Assembly: GCF_018863395.1 (NCBI RefSeq)
Contig: NZ_JAHKRR010000004.1
Span: forward strand, 1 to 64,000
Reading direction: 5' to 3'
Length of the DNA stretch: 64,000 nt
DNA from: Sinomicrobium weinanense
Lineage (GTDB): Bacteria > Bacteroidota > Bacteroidia > Flavobacteriales > Flavobacteriaceae
A program made the position numbers and the translations under genes. Below the pieces are notes generated by a model. That model worked only from the letters and a program-made list of their open reading frames with translations, made no database searches and was not told where the DNA came from. This document shows, piece by piece, positions 33,702-43,832 of this stretch. Position 1 is the first letter of the stretch. Each line of letters opens with the position of its first letter.

Positions 33702-34778
33702 ATGTCGATAGCACGAAAAACTGTCAAAACTTTAGCTTTTTTAACACTGTTGTTTGTTTCCCCCGTATTTTCCCAGGAACATCATAACGACCAATCCGGG
33801 GATTCGGGAGAGGAAGCATTTGATCCCACCGAGGTCATTATGCACCACATCAGTGATTCCCATGAATTCCATATTTTTGGTGATGTGTCCCTGCCACTGC
33901 CGGTGATCCTCTGGACCAATAACGGGCTGGTAACCTTTATGTCCAGTGAATTTCATCACGATGAGACCGGGGAAGTGATCGTAGAAAAGAATGGGATGAA
34001 ATTTGTGCGCTATCACGACGAAATATACTATGCCGGAGCAGATGGTAAACTGTCTTTTGACGGAGAACATCATCCGCTCAACGACAGGCCGCTCAACTTT
34101 TCCATCACCAAGAACGTGTTTACACTGTTTCTTTCTGCAGCTTTGATGCTGTTGATCTTTATTCCGGTGGCTCAGTCATATAAGAAAAACCAGGGAGCGC
34201 CCAAAGGACTGGCCGGCTTTATGGAGCCGCTGATCCTCTTTGTGCGAAATGATATTGCCATTCCCAATATAGGGAAAAAGAAACATGAAAAATACATGCC
34301 TTACCTGCTGACGGTATTTTTCCTGATATGGTTGGGGAACCTGTTCGGGCTGATCCCTTTCTTCCCCTTTACGGGAACACTTACCAATGACATTGTATTT
34401 ACAGGAGTGTTGGCCGTATTTACCTTTTTGATCACCACTTTCAGCGGAAATAAGCATTATTGGGGGCATATATTCGCCACACCGGGAGTGCCGAAACCCC
34501 TGTTGCTCATCATGATCCCAGTGGAGGTACTGGGAATGTTTACCAAACCTTTCGCCCTGATGGTGCGTCTGTTTGCTAACATTACCGCAGGGCACATCGT
34601 TATCCTGAGCCTTTTTTCATTGATATTTATATTTAAAACAGCGGCGGTTTCGCCCGTATCCATAGCATTTGCCCTGTTCATGTTTGTGCTGGAATTGCTG
34701 GTGGCAGCATTGCAGGCCTATGTGTTTACCCTGTTGTCTGCCCTGTTTATAGGCCAGGCGGTGGACGACCATCATTAA
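33702..34778 (+). CDS. atpB: F0F1 ATP synthase subunit a
   Basis: The product has 358 residues from the ATG at 33702. Bacteroidetes subunit a has a long N-terminal extension, seen here: a signal-peptide-like leader (VKTLAFLTLLFVSPVFS), a histidine-rich periplasmic part (HHNDQ, MHHISDSHEFH) and then the membrane helices. The proton-channel helix contains KPFALMVRLFANITAGHIVI with the essential arginine. It forms the stator half-channels beside the c-ring. First gene of the synthase operon, 50 bases upstream of atpE. Confidence 0.95.
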   Translation: MSIARKTVKTLAFLTLLFVSPVFSQEHHNDQSGDSGEEAFDPTEVIMHHISDSHEFHIFGDVSLPLPVILWTNNGLVTFMSSEFHHDETGEVIVEKNGMKFVRYHDEIYYAGADGKLSFDGEHHPLNDRPLNFSITKNVFTLFLSAALMLLIFIPVAQSYKKNQGAPKGLAGFMEPLILFVRNDIAIPNIGKKKHEKYMPYLLTVFFLIWLGNLFGLIPFFPFTGTLTNDIVFTGVLAVFTFLITTFSGNKHYWGHIFATPGVPKPLLLIMIPVEVLGMFTKPFALMVRLFANITAGHIVILSLFSLIFIFKTAAVSPVSIAFALFMFVLELLVAALQAYVFTLLSALFIGQAVDDHH

Positions 34779-34810
34779 GATGTGTTTTGAAGTAGAGTTT
34801 AATTTAGTAA

Positions 34811-35029
<219 letters not shown>

Positions 35030-35042
35030 TCTGTAAAAACAC

Positions 35043-35075
35043 ACTCCGCAACGGTTGGTTGCGGGGTGGTTTTTT
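35043..35075 (+). terminator. Intra-operon terminator or attenuator after atpE
   Basis: ACTCCGCAAC (35043-35052) pairs over ten bases with GTTGCGGGGT (35058-35067), one G-U pair included, around a five-base loop. Nearly continuous T residues follow (35070-35075). The shape is that of a rho-independent terminator between atpE and atpF. Partial read-through would lower b, delta, alpha and gamma mRNA relative to a and c. Confidence 0.65.
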
Positions 35076-35110
35076 GTTTGTAGAAAAGAAAGGACTTAAA
35101 CTATTATACA

Positions 35111-35605
35111 ATGAATATTACGCATCCTGAAAGTTTGTTATTTTGGACGGTACTGGTATTTATCATTCTGTTGTTTTTGCTTCGCAAATTCGCGTGGAAA
35201 CCGATACTGAGCGCAGTAAAAACCAGAGAAAACTCCATTAACGATGCTTTGGCAGCTGCTGAAGAGGCCCGTAAGGAGATGCAAAACCTCAAGGCAGATA
35301 ATGAACGTATCATCAAGGAAGCCCGTGCTGAAAGAGATACCCTGCTCAAAGAAGCCCGTGAGATGAAAGAAAAGATCATTGCCGATGCTAAAGAAGAAGC
35401 TCAGCAACAAGGAAGCAAGATCATTGCACAGGCCAAGGCAGCAATCGAAGGCGAAAAGAAAGCGGCTCTTGCCGAACTGAAAAGCCAGGTAGCCGGATTG
35501 TCTGTGGAAATCGCAGAAAAAGTGGTGAAACAGGAGTTCTCCGATAAAGACAAGCAACTGGAGCTGGTGGAGAACATGATCGGAGAAGTAGGGACCTTAA
35601 ACTAA
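35111..35605 (+). CDS. atpF: F0F1 ATP synthase subunit b
   Basis: The product has 164 residues. One N-terminal membrane helix (LLFWTVLVFIILLFLLRKFAW) is followed by a long charged helix (about 30-164) forming the peripheral stalk, with alternating lysine and glutamate (AAEEARKEMQNLKADNERII). It holds the F1 head against rotation through subunit delta. The gene follows the hairpin after atpE and precedes atpH by seven bases. Confidence 0.95.
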   Translation: MNITHPESLLFWTVLVFIILLFLLRKFAWKPILSAVKTRENSINDALAAAEEARKEMQNLKADNERIIKEARAERDTLLKEAREMKEKIIADAKEEAQQQGSKIIAQAKAAIEGEKKAALAELKSQVAGLSVEIAEKVVKQEFSDKDKQLELVENMIGEVGTLN

Positions 35606-35612
35606 ACGGACA

Positions 35613-36149
35613 ATGGCAGGAACAAGAGCAGCTATACGTTACGCAAAAGCCGTTCTGGCATTAGCCGGGGAACAGGATGCTACAACAGCAGTGTATGAAG
35701 ATATGCAGCTGATAAAGAATACTGTGGCCGCCAGCAGGGAACTGCAGCTTATGCTTAAAAGCCCGGTCGTAAAACCGGAAGTAAAAAGATCAGCACTTAA
35801 GGAAATATTTGCTTCTATACACAAAATATCCGCCGATCTCATCAATATCCTGGCAGGGAACAACAGGATAGGCCTGTTAAAAGAAGTTGCCGGACAGTAT
35901 GTTGCAGTATATGATGAGGCACATGGTAGGCAGGTAGCCATAGTAACTACGGCGGTACCCCTTACCGACAGGCTCAAGGCCGGAATGTTACAGAAGGTTA
36001 AAGAACTGACCGGGAAAGAAGCCACCCTGAAGAATATTATAGACGAAAGTATTATAGGTGGTTTTATCCTGCGTGTGGGAGACCTGCAATACAATGCCAG
36101 TGTGGCCAACAGGTTCAACAGTTTGAGGAGGACATTTTCTTTGAATTAA
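35613..36149 (+). CDS. atpH: F0F1 ATP synthase subunit delta
   Basis: The product has 178 residues. Helical N-terminal domain with RYAKAVLALAGEQ and the conserved C-terminal stretch ESIIGGFILRVGDLQYNASV. It joins the b stalk to the top of F1. Seven bases separate it from atpF; the space to atpA is 78 bases. Confidence 0.95.
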   Translation: MAGTRAAIRYAKAVLALAGEQDATTAVYEDMQLIKNTVAASRELQLMLKSPVVKPEVKRSALKEIFASIHKISADLINILAGNNRIGLLKEVAGQYVAVYDEAHGRQVAIVTTAVPLTDRLKAGMLQKVKELTGKEATLKNIIDESIIGGFILRVGDLQYNASVANRFNSLRRTFSLN

Positions 36150-36227
36150 ATATAGTTATTAGTACAATTAAAAAATATGAGGTCAGATCTTAGTATCTAA
36201 TGTTTGATCTCTAAATATCAAATAAAG

Positions 36228-37805
36228 ATGGCAGAAGTTAATCCTGCTGAAGTATCAGCAATATTAAAGAAACAATTATCGGGATTTGAAGCGGGAGCTT
36301 CCCTGGATGAAGTAGGGACTGTCCTGCAGGTAGGGGATGGGATAGCCCGGGTTTACGGACTTTCCAATGCCCAGTACGGGGAATTGGTGGAATTCGAATC
36401 CGGCCTGGAAGGTATGGTACTCAACCTGGAGGAAGATCATGTTGGTGTAGTATTGTTGGGTCCATCCAAAGAAATAAAAGAAGGAGCTACCGCCAAACGT
36501 ACACAGCGTATCGCCTCTATTAACGTAGGTGAAGGCATTGTAGGACGTGTAGTGGATACCCTCGGAACCCCCATAGACGGAAAAGGAGATATCGAAGGGG
36601 AACTGTATGAAATGCCCCTGGAACGAAAAGCCCCCGGGGTGATCTTCCGTCAACCGGTAGACGAGCCGTTACAGACCGGGATAAAGTCGGTAGATGCCAT
36701 GATCCCGGTAGGACGTGGACAGCGGGAACTCGTTATTGGTGACCGTCAGACCGGTAAGACCACGGTGTGTATCGATACCATCCTGAACCAAAAAGAATTT
36801 TACGATGCAGGAGAACCTGTATACTGTATATATGTAGCCGTAGGACAGAAAGCCTCTACGGTGGCAGGAATTGCCAAGGTACTCGAAGAAAAAGGAGCAC
36901 TGGCCTATACGACAATAGTAGCCGCTAACGCTTCAGACCCTGCCCCGATGCAGGTGTATGCGCCGTTTGCAGGAGCCGCGATAGGAGAGTATTTCCGGGA
37001 TACCGGAAGACCTGCCCTGATCATTTATGATGATCTGTCTAAACAAGCGGTAGCTTATCGTGAGGTATCACTCTTGCTTCGACGTCCGCCCGGACGTGAG
37101 GCTTATCCCGGGGACGTTTTCTTCCTGCACTCCAGGCTGCTGGAACGCGCTGCGAAAGTTATTGCCGATGACGATATCGCCAAAGGTATGAACGACCTTC
37201 CCGAAGTGTTGAAACCTATGGTAAAAGGAGGCGGGTCACTGACAGCCCTTCCGATCATCGAAACCCAGGCGGGAGACGTATCGGCTTATATCCCGACAAA
37301 CGTGATCTCCATTACGGACGGACAAATATTCCTCGAGTCTGACCTGTTCAACTCCGGGGTTCGGCCAGCGATCAACGTTGGTATATCCGTATCGCGTGTG
37401 GGAGGTTCGGCACAGATCAAATCCATGAAGAAAGTGGCCGGTACATTGAAACTCGACCAGGCACAGTTCCGCGAACTCGAAGCCTTTGCCAAGTTCGGGT
37501 CTGACCTCGATGCTGCTACCCTGAATGTTATTGAAAAAGGAAAGCGAAATGTTGAGATCCTGAAGCAGGCACAAAATGATCCGTATACTGTTGAAGATCA
37601 GGTAGCCATTATCTACGCCGGTTCCAAAAACCTGCTGAGAAATGTACCTGTTGAGAAAGTAAAAGAATTCGAAAGAGATTATCTGGAATACCTGAATGCC
37701 AAGCACAGGAATATCCTGGACGTAATAAAACAAGGAAAGCTGACCGATGAGGTTATCGATACACTGACCTCGGTTGCTAAAGAGCTTTCAGGAAAATATA
37801 ATTAA
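36228..37805 (+). CDS. atpA: F0F1 ATP synthase subunit alpha
   Basis: The product has 525 residues from the ATG at 36228; an upstream in-frame start lacks conservation. P-loop GDRQTGKTT (171-179) and the arginine finger region [20 protein letters not shown] are typical. AtpA forms the non-catalytic nucleotide sites of F1 and helps catalysis with its arginine. The catalytic partner atpD is not in this window. Confidence 0.97.
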   Translation: MAEVNPAEVSAILKKQLSGFEAGASLDEVGTVLQVGDGIARVYGLSNAQYGELVEFESGLEGMVLNLEEDHVGVVLLGPSKEIKEGATAKRTQRIASINVGEGIVGRVVDTLGTPIDGKGDIEGELYEMPLERKAPGVIFRQPVDEPLQTGIKSVDAMIPVGRGQRELVIGDRQTGKTTVCIDTILNQKEFYDAGEPVYCIYVAVGQKASTVAGIAKVLEEKGALAYTTIVAANASDPAPMQVYAPFAGAAIGEYFRDTGRPALIIYDDLSKQAVAYREVSLLLRRPPGREAYPGDVFFLHSRLLERAAKVIADDDIAKGMNDLPEVLKPMVKGGGSLTALPIIETQAGDVSAYIPTNVISITDGQIFLESDLFNSGVRPAINVGISVSRVGGSAQIKSMKKVAGTLKLDQAQFRELEAFAKFGSDLDAATLNVIEKGKRNVEILKQAQNDPYTVEDQVAIIYAGSKNLLRNVPVEKVKEFERDYLEYLNAKHRNILDVIKQGKLTDEVIDTLTSVAKELSGKYN

Positions 37806-37895
37806 TATGCCAGTGAACCCATGTGGATAATCCGGTAATGCATTAAGTCTTTAATGGGTTAATTATCACATGAGCACATTGTCAAATTAAAAAAT

Positions 37896-38753
37896 ATGGC
37901 GAACTTAAAAGAAATACGCGGAAGAATAGCATCGGTATCCTCTACCATGCAGATCACCAGCGCCATGAAAATGGTGTCTGCTGCAAAGTTGAAAAAGGCT
38001 CAGGATGCCATCACAGCCATGCGGCCCTATGCAGAAAAGCTCACCGAGCTGTTGCAAGGCCTCAGTGCCACCCTGGAAGGGGATTCCGGCAGCGTATATG
38101 CCGGGCAACGTGATGTGAAGAAGGTACTGACAGTGGTCATTACTTCCAACAGGGGACTCTGCGGTGCTTTTAACAGTAATGTGATCAAAGAAGCCAAGCA
38201 GGTCGCCGAAGGATATAAAGGGAATCAGGTCGATTTTATGACCGTCGGTAAAAAAGGCGGGGATGTACTCGCAAAATCGTTTACCGTAGTGGAAAGCCAC
38301 AATGAGGTCTTTGATGACCTTACCTTTGACAATGTATCGGAAATAGCAGAGCGGTTAATGGCCATGTATGTAGATGGTTCTTACGATAAGATCGTGTTGC
38401 TGTATAACCACTTTAAGAATGCCGGTACCCAGATCGTGAGAAACGAACAGTTTTTGCCCATTATACCGATAGCAGAGGGCGATGAACTGGCTTCCGATTA
38501 TATTTTTGAGCCTACCAAAGAAGAGATCATCGAAACATTGATCCCTAAGTCGCTCAAAACACAATTGTACAAGGCAATCCGCGATTCCTTCGCCTCAGAG
38601 CACGGAGCGCGAATGACTGCAATGCACAAGGCAACTGATAATGCCAAGGAACTGAGAGACCAGTTGAAATTGACATACAACAAAGCCCGTCAGGCCGCTA
38701 TTACCAATGAAATATTGGAAATCGTCGGTGGTGCGGAAGCGTTGAATAACTAG
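37896..38753 (+). CDS. atpG: F0F1 ATP synthase subunit gamma
   Basis: The product has 285 residues. N-terminal LKEIRGRIASVSSTMQITSA and C-terminal YNKARQAAITNEILEIVGGA pair to form the rotor shaft. The middle contains SNRGLCGAFNSNV. Last gene of the operon; a terminator follows at 38800. atpD and atpC, usually next in other bacteria, are elsewhere, as in most Bacteroidetes. Confidence 0.96.
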   Translation: MANLKEIRGRIASVSSTMQITSAMKMVSAAKLKKAQDAITAMRPYAEKLTELLQGLSATLEGDSGSVYAGQRDVKKVLTVVITSNRGLCGAFNSNVIKEAKQVAEGYKGNQVDFMTVGKKGGDVLAKSFTVVESHNEVFDDLTFDNVSEIAERLMAMYVDGSYDKIVLLYNHFKNAGTQIVRNEQFLPIIPIAEGDELASDYIFEPTKEEIIETLIPKSLKTQLYKAIRDSFASEHGARMTAMHKATDNAKELRDQLKLTYNKARQAAITNEILEIVGGAEALNN

Positions 38754-38799
38754 GCAAAGCGCAGTGCTGAGCAATTAGAATAAAATATATTGATATACC

Positions 38800-38840
38800 A
38801 GGCCTGTAAAGCAACTAACGTTTTACAGGCCTTTTTATTT
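38800..38840 (+). terminator. Terminator after atpG
   Basis: AGGCCTGTAAA (38800-38810) and TTTACAGGCCT (38822-38832) form an 11-bp stem followed by T residues (38833-38840). A clear rho-independent terminator closing the ATP synthase operon. Confidence 0.85.
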
Positions 38841-38945
38841 GCAAACCAGGGAGATCCTCCTTCCCGGTTATCGGGCCCAGGATAAACTAAAGTCGAGGTA
38901 GGCATGAAATTTGAAAACAGTATATTTACTAAAACAAATTCGAAA

Positions 38946-39437
38946 ATGAGAACAGCGATAAATATCCTTGTTGGAATTATGATGATGTCTGCCTTTTCAC
39001 AGTGTGCCAATTCCAGGAAAGCCATATCTCAAAAGCCAGATGGTCTGGAACTGGGCGAAGTGGTTTCCGAAGCCTGGACTATGGAAAGCAGCCCCGAATC
39101 CGGGACCAACCTGTTCATTCCCGTCACTTCCGCGAACGGGATATTTCTGGATAGTGTATTTTACAAGGGAAGAAGAACAGCTCTGGAAAAAGTACAACGC
39201 GGCAGTTACCTGGTCTATATTGGGAGGTTTATGGACTCCTCCAAGCCAGACATCGTGATGCATGCCGACCCCAGGAAAGAAGCCGGAAACAGGCCCCCGG
39301 AAATAAGAAAACCCATCCCTTTTGAACTTGCAGAGGACGAGGCTGTGGTCAGCTTTAAGGAAGGGGATGTCGTAAAATATTTCAAAATACCACATGTAAA
39401 AGAAGGAAAACCAGTAGTAAACCCCCGGAAGGAATAA
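38946..39437 (+). CDS. Lipoprotein of unknown function
   Basis: The product has 163 residues from the ATG at 38946, which gives a lipoprotein leader (MRTAINILVGIMMMSAFSQC) with Cys20 lipidated; a start 14 codons earlier is less likely. The body has strand-rich segments: TNLFIPVTSANGIFLDSVFY, GSYLVYIGRF and VVSFKEGDVVKYFKIPHVKE. I do not recognise the family, though proteins of this form are seen in Flavobacteriaceae. It stands alone after the ATP synthase operon. Confidence 0.6.
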   Translation: MRTAINILVGIMMMSAFSQCANSRKAISQKPDGLELGEVVSEAWTMESSPESGTNLFIPVTSANGIFLDSVFYKGRRTALEKVQRGSYLVYIGRFMDSSKPDIVMHADPRKEAGNRPPEIRKPIPFELAEDEAVVSFKEGDVVKYFKIPHVKEGKPVVNPRKE

Positions 39438-39484
39438 GCCCGAAGAGGTTTTCTATACACAGAGCTACAGGTATGGTGTTCGAT

Positions 39485-39540
39485 TCGGTTTCCCGGTTGC
39501 CGAGCGAAGCCAATTCCCGGTTGCTGAGCGAAGCCGAAGC
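39485..39540. repeat. Tandem pair of 20-bp repeats
   Basis: CCCGGTTGCCGAGCGAAGCC (39492-39511) and CCCGGTTGCTGAGCGAAGCC (39516-39535) are 24 bases apart and differ at one base. Related GGTTGCC sequences occur at 42713-42785, suggesting a dispersed family. No gene overlaps. Confidence 0.7.
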
Positions 39541-39596
39541 ATTAGGCTTTTTCACTACTTTTCCATACTTTTATCCCCCACAAATCCGATGAACTG

Positions 39597-41072
39597 TTGG
39601 GTGCACTTCAAAAACTTTTCAAGCATACATTTATTTACGGGCTGGCGACAGTGCTGCCGAGGATGCTTACCTTTCTCCTGGTTCCGCTGTATACCGACAT
39701 TCTCCCGAAGGAGGAGTATGGGGAGGTCAGCATCCTTTATAGCTGGATCGCCATTTTCAACGTAGTGCTGGCCTATGGGATGGAAACCGCCTTTTTCCGG
39801 TTCTATAACCTGGAAGCGGATAAGCAAAAAGTGGTAAACACCTCTTCGCTCTCTTTGGTCGTTACGACCCTGTTGTTCCTGTTCCTTTTCCTTCCGTTCC
39901 GGGAGCCGTTGGCTGTACTGAGCAATGTGGACACAAAGTTTATTGTCTATACAGTATGGATTCTTGCGCTGGATGCCCTGGCCATTATTCCTTTTGCCAG
40001 GCTCAGGGCTACCGAAAGGCCGTTGGCCTATACGTATATCAAGATGGGCAATGTGGCCGTAAACTTCGGGCTGAATTTCTTTTTTCTCATTTTCCTGCCC
40101 CGGCTTGCCGATGGAGCCACAGGCAATGTATGGAACCTTCTTTATATAGACGATTTTGAGATTGCCTATATCTTTATTTCTAACCTGGTGGCCAGTGCCC
40201 TTACCTTCCTGGTGGTATTGCCCATGTACCGAAAAGTAAAATGGCGTTTCGACCGGGAATTGTGGGTGAAAATGATGCGGTATGCATGGCCCGTACTGAT
40301 TGCAGGCCTGGCCTATACGGTCAACGAAGTTTTTGACCGCCTGCTGTTGGATTATCTTCTTCCCAAAGATATTGCCAAAGGCGAAGTAGGGGCTTATTCT
40401 GCCTGTCGCAAGATAGCCACATTTATGATGCTTTATGCCACAGCATTCCGGCTGGGAGTCGAGCCCTTTTTCTTTAGCTATGCAAAAAACAAGAACGCTC
40501 CGGAAACCTATGCCCTGGTAACGCAGTATTTTGTGATCTTCGGTTCGTGTATTTTGCTCGGGGTGATGGCGTTTATAACCCCCCTGAAATCCCTGATCAT
40601 CCGGGATGAATCTTACTGGGAAGCCCTGGGGGTTGTGCCCATGATCATCCTGGGTAACTTATGCCTGGGCATCTATCACAACCTCTCCGTATGGTACAAG
40701 GTCACGGATAAGACCCGATACGGTGCCTATATTTCCGTTTTCGGCGCCCTGGTGACCCTGGTGCTGAATTTTGCCCTCATCCCGCTTATAAGCTACAAAG
40801 GTTCGGCAATAGCCGTCCTTGCTGCATATGGCAGCATGATGTTAATATCCTACATACTGGGCCAAAAACACTACCCCGTTCCATACAACCTGAAGAAAAT
40901 CGGGGCCTACCTGTCTGTTTCTGTTTTATTCTCCCTGCTTTCCTTTTACGTATTTAAAAGCGATATTGTTGTAGGAAGTGGGCTACTTTTAGTATTTTTG
41001 ACCCTGGTGTTTTACCTGGAAAGGAAAGAGTTAAAAAGAATTTTCCTAGACAGGTACAGGCCCGGCAGGTAA
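39597..41072 (+). CDS. Oligosaccharide flippase (Wzx/MATE-like)
   Basis: The product has 491 residues with about 12-14 membrane helices, size and pattern of the polysaccharide exporter branch of the MOP superfamily. The start is TTG at 39597. Typical stretches are [20 protein letters not shown] near the N-terminus and YEVFD-like ends of loops. Such proteins flip lipid-linked sugar repeats from the inner to the outer leaflet. The neighbouring dUTPase and nucleotidyltransferase belong to a block often conserved in Bacteroidetes. Confidence 0.85.
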   Translation: MGALQKLFKHTFIYGLATVLPRMLTFLLVPLYTDILPKEEYGEVSILYSWIAIFNVVLAYGMETAFFRFYNLEADKQKVVNTSSLSLVVTTLLFLFLFLPFREPLAVLSNVDTKFIVYTVWILALDALAIIPFARLRATERPLAYTYIKMGNVAVNFGLNFFFLIFLPRLADGATGNVWNLLYIDDFEIAYIFISNLVASALTFLVVLPMYRKVKWRFDRELWVKMMRYAWPVLIAGLAYTVNEVFDRLLLDYLLPKDIAKGEVGAYSACRKIATFMMLYATAFRLGVEPFFFSYAKNKNAPETYALVTQYFVIFGSCILLGVMAFITPLKSLIIRDESYWEALGVVPMIILGNLCLGIYHNLSVWYKVTDKTRYGAYISVFGALVTLVLNFALIPLISYKGSAIAVLAAYGSMMLISYILGQKHYPVPYNLKKIGAYLSVSVLFSLLSFYVFKSDIVVGSGLLLVFLTLVFYLERKELKRIFLDRYRPGR

Positions 41073-41178
41073 AACGGGGACAGGAAAGGAATATATTGTA
41101 AAAATCTACCGGAAACAGGCAGATAATGGCTGGTTTTACCGTTGTGAATGCCATACCCGGTTAAAAAATGATAAAAAA

Positions 41179-41613
41179 ATGACTGTAAAAATAATGAACA
41201 GGTCCAAACATGCGTTACCTAACTATGAAACTGAAGCGTCTGCCGGAATGGACCTCCGTGCCGATCTCGATAAACCCGTTACCCTGAAACCCCTGCAAAG
41301 GGCCATAGTAGGAACAGGTCTTTACATAGAGCTACCCGTAGGATATGAGGCCCAGGTACGTCCCAGGAGTGGGCTGGCTGCAAAGAAAGGGGTCACGGTT
41401 CTCAATGCACCGGGCACCATAGATGCCGATTACCGGGGCGAGATAGGTGTGATCCTTGTGAACCTTTCCGACACGGATTTTGTGGTCGAAGACGGAGAAC
41501 GCATAGCGCAACTGATCATTGCCAGGCACGAAAGGGCTGAATGGAAAGAAGCAGAAGAGCTGTCCGACACCCTCCGGGGAAAAGGAGGCTTCGGAAGTAC
41601 CGGGGTTAAGTAA
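41179..41613 (+). CDS. dut: dUTP diphosphatase
   Basis: The product has 144 residues, typical for the trimeric dUTPase. Five conserved motifs are present: AGMDLRAD (23-30), [12 protein letters not shown] (about 61-72), [18 protein letters not shown] (about 76-93), ERIAQLII, and the C-terminal [10 protein letters not shown] arm that closes over the substrate. It hydrolyses dUTP to dUMP and pyrophosphate, keeping uracil out of DNA. Cytoplasmic. Confidence 0.97.
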   Translation: MTVKIMNRSKHALPNYETEASAGMDLRADLDKPVTLKPLQRAIVGTGLYIELPVGYEAQVRPRSGLAAKKGVTVLNAPGTIDADYRGEIGVILVNLSDTDFVVEDGERIAQLIIARHERAEWKEAEELSDTLRGKGGFGSTGVK

Positions 41614-41701
41614 CCGGAAATAAAGAAAATATAAAAACACACGAGTGATATAATAATAGCCGGGCTTTGGTATGGCCTCCGGCGAAAAACACAACACACA
41701 C

Positions 41702-42712
41702 ATGAAAATAATAGTACCTATGGCAGGTCGGGGGTCCCGTCTGCGTCCGCACACGTTGACCGTCCCGAAACCATTGATCCCCATTGCGGGAAAACCCATT
41801 GTACAACGCCTGGTGGAAGACATAGCAGGTGTCCTGAAACAGGATATCGAAGAAGTGGCCTTTATCATCAAGGACGACTTTGGCCAGGAAATAGAGAACA
41901 CGCTGTTGTCCATAGCCGAAAAACTCGGGGCAAAGGGGACCATCTATTACCAGGATAAGCCCCTGGGAACAGGCCACGCCATTATGTGTGCGGCCGATTC
42001 GCTTTCCGGGCCCTGTGTCATTGCCTATGCAGACACCCTGTTCAAGGCCGATTTTACCCTGGATGAAAGCGCAGACAGCGTGATCTGGGTAAAACAGGTC
42101 GAAAATCCCGAAGCCTACGGGGTTGTACAGCTCAACGACGAAAAAGAGATCTCCGGGCTGGTGGAAAAACCCACAGTGTTTATCTCTGACCTTGCAGTTA
42201 TAGGGATATACTATTTTAAAGACGCCGGAGTGCTCAAGACCGAACTCCAGGGCGTTCTGGACAACAATATTATCAACGGCGGGGAATACCAGATCAATGA
42301 CGGCATAAAGGCCATGATGGAAAAGGGGATGAAGTTCGTGCCCGGTAAGGTAGATGAATGGATGGACTGCGGCAATAAGAACGTTACCGTGGAAACCAAC
42401 ACCAGGATGCTCGGTTTTCTGCAAACAGATAGTGAGAAGCTGGTGTCTGATACCGTGGACCTGGAAAATTCCGAGATCATTCCGCCTTGTTATATCGGAG
42501 AGAATGTAGTCTTGAAAAACGCGAAGATAGGACCGTATGTCTCGCTGGGGGACGGATGTTTTGTAGAGAATGCCGAGATCAGGAACAGCCTGGTACAAAC
42601 TCGTGTCATTCTCAAAAATGCAAAACTGGATAACGCCATGATCGGAAATCACGCGAGGTTCGACGGTGAGTTTACCAGTGTAAGCATAGGAGATTATTCG
42701 GTACTGGAATAA
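41702..42712 (+). CDS. Sugar-phosphate nucleotidyltransferase
   Basis: The product has 336 residues from the ATG at 41702. N-terminal signature KIIVPMAGRGSRLRPHTLTV with PKPLIPIAGKPI is that of NTP-transferases of the glucose-1-phosphate thymidylyl/uridylyl type. Residues 250-336 (SEIIPPCYIGENVVLKNAKI...) form a left-handed beta-helix, common in fused acyltransferase-like tails. It activates a sugar-1-phosphate with a nucleotide for polysaccharide synthesis; the nucleotide cannot be read from sequence. It lies in the same block as the flippase. Confidence 0.88.
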   Translation: MKIIVPMAGRGSRLRPHTLTVPKPLIPIAGKPIVQRLVEDIAGVLKQDIEEVAFIIKDDFGQEIENTLLSIAEKLGAKGTIYYQDKPLGTGHAIMCAADSLSGPCVIAYADTLFKADFTLDESADSVIWVKQVENPEAYGVVQLNDEKEISGLVEKPTVFISDLAVIGIYYFKDAGVLKTELQGVLDNNIINGGEYQINDGIKAMMEKGMKFVPGKVDEWMDCGNKNVTVETNTRMLGFLQTDSEKLVSDTVDLENSEIIPPCYIGENVVLKNAKIGPYVSLGDGCFVENAEIRNSLVQTRVILKNAKLDNAMIGNHARFDGEFTSVSIGDYSVLE

Positions 42713-42790
42713 TGTCCGGTTACCGGTTGCCAGTCACGAGTTGTCCGGTTGCCAGTTTTCAACCTGCTAACCGGTTCCCGGTCCGAAAAT
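42713..42790. repeat. Repeats of CCGGTTGCCAG/AACCGGTTCCCGG
   Basis: Three imperfect CCGGTT units, two of them followed by GCCAG (CCGGTTGCCAG). ACCGGTT and AACCGGTT self-complementary centres allow hairpins. Related to the repeats at 39485-39540. It separates the nucleotidyltransferase and TPR genes. Confidence 0.5.
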
Positions 42791-42846
42791 AAAGAAATAA
42801 TCGTTCGGGGGCTGGTACAGTTCTTGAGAATCCATAAATTTGAAAA

Positions 42847-43779
42847 GTGGGAACAAAGACGTTCATAGCAGTGTTTTTCGGACTGTACTCCCTGTGTGGG
42901 AGCTACGGCCAGGAACCTGACTTGACGGCAGAAAGCGCCGAAATATCCACTGAATCCAATTCCGATGCGTTCCAGGAGCACTTTTTCGAAGCCCTGAAGC
43001 AAAAGGGAATAGAAAATTACGAAAAGGCCATAGACGAACTGCTGGAATGCAAGAAACTGGAACCGGAGAACGATGTGGTAGACTATGAACTGGGCCGCAA
43101 TCACCTGATGTTAAGGCAATACGATCAGGCAGAGACTTATCTGCTCGCAGCGGTGGAAAAGAACCCGGAAATATGGTATCTCGACGCCCTGTTCAGTGTA
43201 TACGAAAAGCAAAACAATACGGATAAGGCCATAGAAGTAGGGCACAGGCTGGCAAAAGCCAACGGCAAATACAAGGAAAACCTGGTCCGCATTTATATCA
43301 ACACCGAAAAATATGAGCAGGCCCTGGCCCTGATCGAGGAGCTGGATGGAGAGCGGGGAAAGTCGGAACAACGGGAAAGACAAAAAGTGTGGATACAAAC
43401 ACGAATGCGGTTACAACAGGAGCCCGGACCAACAGAAGTGGCCGAAAACGAAAATACCGGAGAGAAAAACGAACTGGAGGAGATATACAACAAAATAGAA
43501 AGTTATAAAAAGCTCTTTAACCACGATGAAGTGCTTAAGATTACCGAAGGTGCCCTGGAGATCTACCCGTCGCAACCTGGTTTGTATTATAACAAAGCCC
43601 ATGCCCTTAACCGCCTGAAAAAACACAAGCAAGCCATAAGTGCCCTGCAAACAGCCCTGGATTACCTGATTGACAATACCGAACTGGAGAACAACATATA
43701 CCGGGAATTTGTCATCGCCTATAATTCCCTGGGAAATAACAAAAAGGCAGATGAATATGCCCAAAAAATAAAACCGTAA
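42847..43779 (+). CDS. Secreted tetratricopeptide-repeat protein
   Basis: The product has 310 residues with a GTG start. Signal peptide about 1-20 (VFFGLYSLCGSYGQ). TPR-like helical pairs fill the rest: ENYEKAIDELLECKKLEPEN, YDQAETYLLAAVEKNPEIWY, and near the C-terminus PGLYYNKAHALNRLKKHKQA. Such periplasmic TPR proteins are binding scaffolds. It lies in the conserved cell-envelope block before the DUF4292 lipoprotein gene. Confidence 0.8.
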   Translation: MGTKTFIAVFFGLYSLCGSYGQEPDLTAESAEISTESNSDAFQEHFFEALKQKGIENYEKAIDELLECKKLEPENDVVDYELGRNHLMLRQYDQAETYLLAAVEKNPEIWYLDALFSVYEKQNNTDKAIEVGHRLAKANGKYKENLVRIYINTEKYEQALALIEELDGERGKSEQRERQKVWIQTRMRLQQEPGPTEVAENENTGEKNELEEIYNKIESYKKLFNHDEVLKITEGALEIYPSQPGLYYNKAHALNRLKKHKQAISALQTALDYLIDNTELENNIYREFVIAYNSLGNNKKADEYAQKIKP

Positions 43780-43832
43780 GGGCACGATGCATTGTGCCCC
43801 CACAACAAAGGCAGAAAATAGCAACGGATAAA

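Noticed and set aside
41606-42652. 348-codon frame antisense to the nucleotidyltransferase gene
   Set aside because: Shadow frame opposite a gene with clear catalytic motifs.
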